Shown piece by piece: positions 56,844-64,000 of a stretch of DNA of 64,000 nt (within the stretch, counting starts at the first letter, position 1; each line of letters opens with the position of its first letter). The notes beneath the pieces are model-generated. The model was not told the DNA's origin. It did no database searches and was given only the letters and a program-made list of their open reading frames with translations. The translations under genes and the position numbers were made by a program. Origin of the DNA: Bettongia penicillata ogilbyi (Eukaryota > Chordata > Mammalia > Diprotodontia > Potoroidae); contig JAJHZJ010000416.1 in assembly GCA_023548195.1 (NCBI GenBank), forward strand, positions 558,001 through 622,000, written 5' to 3'.

Positions 56844-57690
56844 CTTCATTATTGATTAGAGAAATGCAAATTAAAACAACCTGGAAATATTATTTTACAC
56901 CTACCAGAATGGCCAAAATGATAGAAGGGAAGAGTGCCCAATGTTGGAAAGGATATGGAAAAATTGGAACACCAACTCATTGTTGGTGGAATTGTGAACT
57001 AATCCAACCATTTTAGAGAGCAATCTGGAATTTTACTCAAAGAATTATTAAATTGCCTATACCCTTTAACCCAGCAGTACCACTACTTGATCTCCTTCTG
57101 AAGATAATTAGGGAAAAAGAAAAAGAACCTATATTTTCTGATATGTTTATATCAATTCTCTTTGTGGTGGCAAAGAACTGAAAATTATAGGGATGCCCAT
57201 AAATTAGGGAATGGCTGAATAAGTTGTGGTATATGATTGTGATGGAATACTACTGTGCTATGAGAAATGTGAGCTCAATGATTTTAGGAAAACATGGAAA
57301 GACATGAAATAATGAAGAGAAAAACGAGCAGAGCCAAAGGAACACTGGCTACAGTAACAGCAATGCTGTTTCAAGAGTGACTTTGAACAAATAAGCTATT
57401 TTAACTGTTACAAATGCCCAAGTTAACTATAAAAGACACATAAAGAAAGATGCCATCTGCATCCAGAGAAAGAATTGATAAATAAAAGTATATATAGAAT
57501 AATCTTACATATATATATTTGTGTCTGATAGTAGTCATTTCTAGGGCAGAGGTATGCATGACAGGGAGGAGAAAAAATAAATTTACATGATAATTTTATT
57601 GTATGTTTCATGTGCAATCATCTTTTTTGCTGCCCTATGTTATAGAAATGCTTGTTTTATTCCATAAATTAAAAACAATTTTAAAAAGGG

Positions 57691-57834
57691 GGTTAATGGT
57701 GTCATTGTGGCTAATTTGTGTAAATGAAAAGAACACTTATGGGGGTTCATAAGCTACAGTTGTAAGTATAGACATATATTTTCCCCACACCAGAGTTACT
57801 CCCCAGGACCTTGTAAGTAGCCTAATATCTGTAT
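57691..57834. other. Short unassigned stretch
   Basis: No recognisable content between the L1 tail and the SINE. Confidence 0.3.
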
Positions 57835-58142
57835 GTGTGTCCATACTTGTTGCTGAAGACCATGCCATCAGAGAAATAATGACATGACTTGCACTTGATT
57901 TTGTTTTGAGTGAGGGAGGGCTGTGCAGGTCACCAACCTCACTTCTCCTCCAGAGCCATCTGAATCCAGTGACCAGATATTCATCAGGATGATTAGAGAT
58001 GACCCAGGATGAGGCAATTGGGGTTCAGTGACTTGCCCAAGGTCACACAGCTAATGAGTGTCAAGTGTCTGAGGGGAGATTTGAACTCAGGTCCTCCTGA
58101 CTCCTGCATTGGTGCTCTAGTCACTGCACCACCTACCTTCCC
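57835..58142 (-). mobile_element. tRNA-derived SINE with RTE body and tail, full length
   Basis: Read on the minus strand it has the head 'gtaggtggtgcagtgactag', then 'caggaggacctgagttcaaa', 'gtgaccttgggcaagtcact' and 'gaaccccaattgcctcatcc'. The RTE-derived body 'gatggctctggaggagaagt' and the tail 'gatggcatggtcttc' follow. It shows that the head SINE and the bodies at 8835 and 52475 form one composite element. Confidence 0.85.
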
Positions 58143-58284
58143 CAATAGCTGTATGGCTACCCCCTTGGAGAACCATCCTGGCCTGCCAGAATGAGTACAG
58201 GTTGGGGTATTTGGGGCAACTCCTATTCAAGGATATAAAGAGAAGCTGGAGAGAGGTAGGCCAATATCACATCTTCTGTGCATT

Positions 58285-58650
58285 CTACATATGTAAAGCA
58301 CTTTATAAAATTTAAAAGTTACATATATATGAACAATTCTTATTACTATTGACAACAACTCTATGAGGTAGTGTAAGTATTATTATCCTTGTTTTATAGT
58401 AGAAGAAACTGAGACCCATAGGTTTAGAAGTCACTTGTACAAGGTCTTCCTGCTAGAAATAACAAAACTGGGACTTTGAACTCATATCTTTTTTCATACT
58501 ACCAGTCTACAGTTTCTTTGATTACATTATAACTCATTTTACAATCCTGAGATCATCTTATACATCACAGACTCATAGAATCCCAGACTTACATAACTTC
58601 CAGGTTGGAAGTAACTTCAGCATCTATCTGATTCAGAGACTCAACTCAAT
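58285..58650 (-). mobile_element. MIR-like SINE and L3-like scrap
   Basis: 58285-58520 is an antisense MIR core ('caacaactctatgaggtagt', 'ttgttttatagtagaagaaa'). 58568-58645 ('actcatagaatcccagactt', 'ggttggaagtaacttcagca') resembles an L3/MIR3 end. Confidence 0.55.
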
Positions 58651-58732
58651 AGATTTTAGGAATTCTGTGAACTTCGGTGGGGGAAAAAAATCACATCTTT
58701 ATTTTCACTAATACTAATAACCAACATTTATG

Positions 58733-59010
58733 TAGGCAGTGAGGGGGTACAGTGGATAGAGCTCTGGGACTGGGGTTAAGAAAAACTGAGTTCATATATA
58801 GCTTCAGAGATTTGAACAGCTGTGTGACCCAGGGCAAAGTGACCTAACCTCTACTTACCTCGTTTCCTCATCTGTGAAATGGCAATAGTAGTAGCACCTA
58901 GCTCCTGGGGTCGTTGTGAGGGTCCAATGAAATAATACCTGTAAAGTGCTTAGCACAGTGCTTGGCACATAATGAGCTCTACATAAATGTTAGGCGGGAT
59001 CATCATTTTT
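58733..59010 (+). mobile_element. SINE with MIR/THER-type tail
   Basis: Head 'gagggggtacagtggataga', core 'gtgtgacccagggcaaagtg', then 'tagcacctagctcctggggt' and 'gtgcttagcacagtgcttgg'. Near full length. Confidence 0.8.
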
Positions 59011-60257
59011 ATTATATAGCACATGCTATACAGAAGGCAAATAAGCAAAACGTAAGCCTACTCATAAACTGGGGTTAAACCCTTCCACTCATGACTACAT
59101 ATGCTATATATGAGGGAGAACGGACATACACTTACAGAAATTTATCATGAAGCACATGATTTGGGAAACTCATTTATCCAGAGCAACTCACAACTCTGCG
59201 TGCCTCTGGTCTCTTTTGGGAACTCTTTACCATGTCAGCTGCTGTCCTTTTGAGACTCTCTGCTCTCCTGCTGAATGAAGTCGCTTCATTGTTCCTCTTG
59301 GACTGCTAAAGCAGTGTTAAGCTATATGAGATTTGCCACACTTCTCAGGTCTGTTCCTTTGGCTAGGTGCTGAAGCAGTGTGATGTTCTTTTGGTGAAAA
59401 AAAACCCAACAGATAAATTTCCCTTTAACTTTTGGGATCTTCAAAGCCATTCAAGTCTTGCTCTCTATAGTTTTTGAGAGATTTTTCCTCTTCCAAGCCA
59501 TAAAGGGCATTCAAGGACAATGTAGGTAGCCTTTGTGGGATTTTTCCCTCTCTCAACCCATAGATGGCACTATAGAGCAACGCAAGCTTCCTCCAGCTGG
59601 CTCTTCACAAAGCAAAGGATGCTGTTTCTCCCTAAGAGTTCCCAGAATGGAAGCTTTCCCCCAATCAGATCAACTCCCTGCATCAGCGCCTGCCTATCAG
59701 CCTAGCTCAGTTGCTGTCAACTTCTCAATGCTGTTGACTGGCAGTTTTATCTTAGCTTCTCAACTCCCTTGGCTTGTGTTTTCTGTCTTCTGGAAATACT
59801 TTCTCTTTTGGGTTTCACTGAGTCTTCTCAGCTGGCTTCTCAAGTAGTTTCTCAAACTGTGTATTCTCATCTAGTCTGGCTCTTGATGCTTTGAATCAGG
59901 ATTGTATGGGAAACATCAAATCAACATGACTTTCATATGTGACACAAATAGTGCATTGCAATTCACCATAGCCCCCAACTAGTTCTTTGACTCAGATTTT
60001 CCCAATAATAAGAACTAAAGTCCTGAAAACTGTGAGATTCAAAACTAACCATTGGGAAACAATGTGCTACAGCCATCTATGCTCTTAGGATCATTGCCTC
60101 TGAGTTGCTTTAACTTAGGTTCACTCAATACTTTTTATCTTCGAGGCTGTTTTTCTGTGTTTCTCCATAGTCTACTTTTATCTGTTTCTCACACAAATGC
60201 AATTTTTTCTGCCTTTTTCAAAAAATAAAATGTTCAAATAAGGGCAGTACCTTACTC
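59011..60257. other. Unassigned region with imperfect tandem duplication
   Basis: No known gene or family. Two related blocks, about 59478-59523 and 59538-59586, share 'gatttttcc', 'ccata', 'ggca' and 'gcaa' at matching spacing. A plus frame at 59533-59847 is unsupported. Could be part of an unrecognised LTR. Confidence 0.35.
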
Positions 60258-60440
60258 ATATACCATTTCATCTGAAATTCGCAACAAACCTTTGAGGTAG
60301 ATGCTCTTACTTTCTATTTTTTTTTTTAACAGATGAGTGGCTCAGAAGGGTCAAGAATCAGTCACACAATCACACACAAACACAATTAGTTTATCGGATG
60401 ATATGTGGACCCAAGTCATACTGACTTCTTGCATTACATG
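60258..60440 (-). mobile_element. MIR-like SINE (antisense)
   Basis: The text 'cgcaacaaacctttgaggta', 'acagatgagtggctcagaag' and 'gtggacccaagtcatactga' is a diverged MIR in reverse. Confidence 0.55.
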
Positions 60441-60554
60441 TGAGTCACCTTTCATTATTACCAGAAATGACTGTGTAAGAGGATAAAAACTGTATACAGT
60501 TTAGGCAATTATAGGTCCAATGCCACTTAGAGTCAACTTTTTCCACAAAGAGAA

Positions 60555-60725
60555 GAATAGGTGAAAAGTAATCTCAGAGTGAAGGTATTAACAGGAGGGG
60601 AGACTGGGAAAGGCTTCCTTTGGAAGATGGGATCTGAGCTGAGTCTGGAAGGATGCCAGGGAATCCATGCAGGAGAGATGAGAAAGGAGAGCGTTCTCGA
60701 AATGGGAGACAGCCAGAATGCAATC
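60555..60725 (+). mobile_element. Ancient mammalian repeat, middle part
   Basis: The text 'actgggaaaggcttcctttg', 'gatctgagctgagtctggaa' and 'ggagagcgttctcgaaatgg' matches the middle of the family at 29885-30450. Confidence 0.55.
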
Positions 60726-61501
60726 TCACATGGGGAGCCACAACAAGGTTGTCACAATGTAGGGTATCCTTCCCTACCCCTCACCACACTCATCTCGTGC
60801 CATCTGCAGAGTTGCATCGAGAGGATGGCAGCTAGACTCTGTCTCCTCTTTTAAAAGGTGCATGGATATCATTGATATCATATAGCTTGCTTTCTCGACC
60901 AGTATGAGAGGGAAAGGCAGGAGGGAGAAGAAAAAAAGGTAAATGTTATAAACAACCAAACAAATAAAAAGTATGTGGAAATAACAGCTTTGACTCAGCA
61001 GCCAATAAAGGGACGCTGTCATCTTAAAGTGTGTACTCCAGCACTGAGTCACACCTTGATTAATGTAAGGTTCTGAAGCATCAATCTAAGGACAAGACCC
61101 AAGAGAGCTGTTCCAAGTCCTATTTACAGTACAGACGACTCACAATTGGTCTTAGGCCAATGTAAAGAGTTCTTACATCAATGAATTTATGGATTACTCT
61201 AATATTGAAGTAAGTCAAGTAAATGAGAAGGATGCTCACTTATTGAGTTCATTATAGAGAAGATTCCTGTTCAGAATAGGAGCTGAACTAGACAGTCTCT
61301 GAAACTCCTCCTTACTCTGAGATTCTATGTGGAGCAAGGCTTGCCATGCATTTCATCTCAGTGGCAGTTTGAGGGACCCTGAGGGCTGCCACAATAGCCT
61401 ATGTTACATCAAAAGCTGGACAGGCTGAGCAGGACTGAAAAACCACATAAGAGGCTAAGAGACAGGGCAGCTTTTGCACAGCCCTTCCCTGTTAGCTAGA
61501 C
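60726..61501. promoter_or_regulatory. Unassigned region with AP-1/MARE-like sites
   Basis: No repeat recognised. TGACTCAGCA at 60991-61000 is a perfect NF-E2/MARE core followed directly by a CCAAT (61002-61006). TGAGTCA at 61045-61051 is an AP-1 site. 'acataagagg' at about 61444 is TATA-like, about 55 bp before the ATG at 61502. A promoter role is inference only. Confidence 0.2.
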
Positions 61502-61711
61502 ATGAGGTTCCTCCTGGGAACCTTGATTGCATTCTTTGCCTTCCATATAGCCTTAGTCCCTGCTATCCCTTCTGCTTCCTCAGTCAGAGCTGGGAGAGAT
61601 CCTGCAGAACTGCTCTGGCAAAGACACTGGAGCAGTGTAGGACCAAGGAATTGTGTTGGCAAGATATATCAACCCTTACCATTCAAGTTCGGTGATATGG
61701 AAGATTCTTGA
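61502..61711 (+). other. Small ORF with signal-peptide-like start
   Basis: A 69-codon frame plus stop begins MRFLLGTLIAFFAFHIALV, a basic N-terminus and hydrophobic core, then 'PAIPSASS', a plausible signal-peptidase region. The remaining ~42 residues include 'DPAELLWQRHWSSVG' and 'CVGKIYQPLPFKFGDMEDS'. I do not recognise the family. One cysteine and no dibasic sites argue against a classic hormone precursor. Alternatively a strong acceptor-like tract 'ctatcccttctgcttcctcag' ends at about 61589, and an AAG|GTCAGT donor-like site lies at 61767, so part of it could be an internal exon. It lies in non-repeat DNA. Random occurrence is quite possible. Confidence 0.2.
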
Positions 61712-62078
61712 CCAGAGTAAGATTGAATTGGACCAGCAACCGCTGTGAAACTGGAGTCACTGATAAGGTCAGTCAGAAGAACAATCTTCCTCCTTCGCTC
61801 CAGTTTTTCACTGAGCCAATCTCATAAGAGCATAGGTTCACAGAGCCAGAGCTGGAAGGAATCTGAGAGGCTGTTTGGTCCAGATCTGCTGCTGCTTTTT
61901 CAGACCCCATCTTGCTCAGGCTGCACATGCAGAGGCTACTCACAGGCCTGTCTCACCATTGATTGGCACATGAGTGACCCTGTAGAGCTATTGTTAAGTT
62001 TTCAGTATGAGCATTTACACCTTAGAAATTGCCAAACCCCGGAGTCAGGGCCTGATTTACTCTTCTGTTGATTGTCAC
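61712..62078. other. Unassigned region
   Basis: Non-repeat by eye. A plus frame at 61745-62071 starts near the donor-like site and has no family resemblance. Confidence 0.3.
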
Positions 62079-62460
62079 CAGAAGGGCAACACTCTAGCCT
62101 TTGCAGAATCAAATTAAAATGTAATTGAGAAATGCTTAACAAAATAAATTTTAAAATACAATGTAACATATTATTAATGGCTATTGTTCAACAGTATCTG
62201 AGTTTTTAAGACCCTGTGGACCATGCAGTTTTCTTGGCAAGGATACTAGAGCGGTTTGCCTTTTCCTTCTCCAATGGTTTAAGGCAAATGAAGGTTGAGT
62301 GACCTGCCCAGGGTAACACAGCTAGTAAGTATCTGAGGTCACATTTGAACTCAGGTTGTCCTGACTCCAGGCCAAGAGCTCCACAATGCAACATAATGCT
62401 AACTGGCGTTTTTCTAGGTCAATCACAGGGATTCATTTCTATTTAAATTAGACACTACTG
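62079..62460. mobile_element. hAT-like element, copy 1, with SINE insertion
   Basis: Left end 'cagaagggcaacactctag', internal 'ttaaaatgtaattgagaaat' and 'ttaacaaaataaa', right end 'ttaaattagacactactg'. A minus-strand RTE-tailed SINE (about 62210-62391: 'gttttcttggcaaggatact', 'tgccttttccttctcca') interrupts it. Confidence 0.65.
62210..62391 (-). mobile_element. SINE with RTE/BovB-like tail (antisense)
   Basis: The plus strand reads 'gttttcttggcaaggatact', 'gcctgactccaggcc'-like text and 'acacagctagtaagtatctg', the reverse complement of the 5645 and 20160 SINE class. Confidence 0.75.
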
Positions 62461-62468
62461 GTCTAGAT

Positions 62469-62653
62469 CAGAGGGGTCAAACATGCCCTTCCAACACTCC
62501 TTAGTACAGGGAGAACTAAATTAAAATGTACTGGGAAATATTTAACAAAATAAATAAAAACACAACAGAACATAGATAATGCCAATATGTGGTTCTCAAG
62601 TCAGTGGGCAGAAGCGATCCTTTGTAGTTATCTATTTGAGTTAGACACTACTT
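62469..62653. mobile_element. hAT-like element, copy 2
   Basis: Termini 'cagaggggtcaaacatg' and 'tgagttagacactact', internal 'aattaaaatgtactgggaaa'. Flanks GTCTAGAT (62461-62468) and AACTAGAT (62654-62661) match at 6 of 8 bases. It abuts copy 1 of the same family. Confidence 0.75.
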
Positions 62654-62757
62654 AACTAGATTTTGGAAAATGATGGAGAAATGTTAATAAGGCAGATTAA
62701 GTTTAAAATATATCATTTGTACATTTTTGGGGGAGGACAAGTTGTTAAATATTTACC

Positions 62758-62936
62758 AGTACACCGCTAACTTTAGGCAACCTGGTGTTCCCCACCCACA
62801 ACTCCAGAGGCTCCTTATATTAATACTGAATTTAGCACAGACTGATCTGCATAGTCCTCTGAAACTCAAGAGAGTCACCAGTCTCAGTCTTCGGGTGGCT
62901 GGGATTGCAGGAGTGTACCACCATACTCAGCCAGGG
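62758..62936 (-). pseudogene. RN7SL: 7SL (SRP RNA) pseudogene, 3'-truncated
   Basis: Read on the minus strand it follows the SRP RNA gene from its 5' end. It begins GGCTGAGTATGGTGG (7SL GCCGGGCGCGGTGG), then 'caatcccagccacccg', 'ctgagactggtgactcttga', 'actatgcagatcagtctgtg', 'ctaaattcagtattaatat' and the S-domain string 'caccaggttgccta'. About 180 of about 300 nt are present, covering the Alu domain and part of the S domain. Substitutions at many CpGs and loss of the 3' part mean it is not a functional SRP RNA. Candidate direct repeats AATATTTACC (62748-62757) and AATATTAACC (62937-62946) flank it. An Alu or B1 origin is unlikely because the S-domain sequence, absent from those SINEs, is present. 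Confidence 0.8.
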
Positions 62937-62946
62937 AATATTAACC

Positions 62947-63084
62947 TTTCCTGTGTCACATATGCTTTGGGCAATCTTTTCTCAGAATATTTTTGAATGT
63001 ATAAAATAAAATACACAGGGTCACAAAAGAAGCAATTATATTGAAATAGTTATTAAAAATGTTTTATTGAGCCCAAGGTTAAAA
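62947..63084. other. Short unassigned stretch
   Basis: Nothing recognised. Confidence 0.3.
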
Positions 63085-63275
63085 ACCCCTCCAACCCTCT
63101 TTATTTTATAGAGGAAGAAAGCTGATGTCCACTGAAATTAAGTGGTAACCATCAGATGTGTGGATTTGAACTCAGATCTTCTGACTTCAGAAGCAGTACT
63201 ATTCCTTCCTTAAAAAAATTTTTTCAATTATATGCAAAATTAATTTTAAGCATACATTTTAAAAAATTGAATTCC
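63085..63275 (-). mobile_element. MIR-like fragment and L1 tail (antisense)
   Basis: 63090-63205 is an antisense SINE core ('gaaattaagtggtaaccatc', 'tttgaactcagatcttctga'). 63207-63275 ('ttttcaattatatgcaaaat', 'aattgaattccaaa') resembles the complement of an L1 3' terminus. Confidence 0.45.
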
Positions 63276-64000
63276 AAAGGCAGTGCTATTTCAAATCTCA
63301 ATGAGTGCCAAACTCATGAACCCTTCCTTTATTCTACCCTCCTCCTGTCCTCCCCATCTATAAGTGGGGAGGTCAGGATTAGTAGATCAATTTAAATAGC
63401 TTCTTTACAATTCTGCTATCTGACAGCTTCTTTACATATTTTAATAAATCATGTAGTTGCTAAAAAGTCAGTTGTCTGGATCTCAGTTGGTCAACAAGAA
63501 CAGATTTCCCAAATTCTCTCAACAGGAGTAATTAGAAATTTCCAACCATCTTAATATTTTAGAACTACTGTATATTTCATGTTCATCCATTTAGATCTAT
63601 ATTGAATTGGGGGAGAATTGCCCAAAGAAACTTGGTGTGGTGGGAATGGGTTGTGGTCTGAAAATTTATGAACAATTGCCTTATAGGATACTTTTACCTT
63701 TGGAAAAACTAGCTCATGTTCACTAAATACACACTGATGAAACCACTAGGTGGGTGGCTTGATGGTATTGCCACCTGGTGGCCAAAACATACGTTTCCCA
63801 GCTACTCAAATAATTAAGGGGTATCCACTTTTGTTTAACTTGTGGAAAGTTGTGTTATAAGTCCATCATGGATGGTTGTTTCAAAGAAGAAATCAAGGAC
63901 ACCCATCAAGGCATACCTAAGCCACATCCATTATCATATGTGATTCTGCAGCTAATCAAAGATATAGAATTTATGGCTAGAAGAAGCCCTAGAAATTATT
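63276..64000. other. Unassigned region to window end
   Basis: No gene, RNA or repeat recognised. 'gtattgccacctggtggcca' at about 63766 contains a CTCF-like CCACCTGGTGG core, noted without further support. Confidence 0.3.

Larger units (their letters stand above)
53990..57690 (+). mobile_element. LINE-1 copy split by a hAT element
   Basis: The L1 parts are 53990-55637 and 56844-57690. ORF1 C-terminal text is at about 54000-54250 ('KIASQVSKFPG'-type, 'atccaagaataacttatcc'). Inter-ORF DNA and the first codons of ORF2 follow (about 54840). A deletion then leads to ORF2 3' coding at 54890-55637 ('[17 protein letters not shown]', '[17 protein letters not shown]'). After the hAT element it resumes with 'gattagagaaatgcaaatta' and ends in the L1 3' UTR. 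Endonuclease and RT core are missing. Confidence 0.8.

Noticed and set aside
62880..62932. Alu-like box
   Set aside because: The similarity continues into SRP S-domain sequence that Alu and B1 lack, so a 7SL pseudogene explains it better.
1..64000. CRISPR arrays, operons, tRNA or rRNA genes
   Set aside because: No regularly spaced identical repeats, no ribosome-binding-site-led gene chains, and no intact tRNA or rRNA folds were seen. tRNA-like text occurs only as SINE heads.

Overview
This is mammalian nuclear DNA and almost certainly marsupial. It has no bacterial-style gene organisation. No long open reading frame survives outside transposon relics, and the window is packed with interspersed repeats. 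The marsupial call rests on tRNA-derived SINEs that end in an RTE/BovB-like tail (CTGGAGAAGGAAATGGCA...CACGACTGAACAAC type), a short A-tailed SINE ending in CCCGATTGCCTCAAAA, half-L1 (HAL1) elements with a nearly open ORF1, and LINE-1 3' ends with the C-terminal motif MEYYCAIRNDEQ, all beside ancient therian MIR, L2 and L3/CR1 repeats. The short A-tailed SINE leans towards an Australian lineage, but that is weak. The window looks intergenic or intronic. No confident host protein-coding gene was found.

Layout. 0-9 kb: MIR/SINE relics, an L1 3' end with a perfect 16-bp target-site duplication (TSD), an RTE-type LINE whose 5' part is inverted (1815-4224), a shortened Tigger1-like DNA transposon (4666-5544) and several SINEs. 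9-12 kb: an L2 LINE carrying a 192-bp inverted duplication. 12-17.4 kb: an L1 3' end inserted in a SINE, then an L1 with 5' UTR, decayed ORF1 and 3' end. 17.4-27.4 kb: mostly unassigned older DNA with scattered SINEs, a hAT-type MITE and one weak exon-like open segment (21610-21772, minus). 27.5-38.9 kb: an ancient L3/CR1 LINE on the minus strand, cut up by SINEs, a MITE, an ancient repeat, one HAL1 with a younger HAL1 inside it, and an RPL9 processed pseudogene. 39-42.7 kb: L2 pieces, SINEs, MITEs and a small stretch with paired AP-1 motifs. 42.7-58 kb: L1-dominated, with an L1 broken by a solo LTR, a third HAL1 (49488-52040), and a three-layer L1 > hAT > L1 nest. 58-64 kb: SINEs, two abutting hAT-type elements, a 7SL (SRP RNA) pseudogene, and a small open frame with a signal-peptide-like N-terminus at 61502-61711.

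How the parts relate. The elements fall into mobilisation groups. L1 machinery probably moved L1, HAL1 and the RPL9 copy, since they share A-tails and 9-16 bp TSDs. The RTE LINE shares its 3' tail with several SINE copies here, so it or a relative is their likely partner. L2 and MIR form an older pair. hAT and Tigger copies are cut-and-paste relics. No unknown defence, metabolic or signalling system is visible. The most informative content is the insertion history, the small-RNA and ribosomal-protein retrocopies, the inverted duplication, and two low-confidence candidate exons.

Family names come from remembered consensus patterns and visible motifs. No database search was run.
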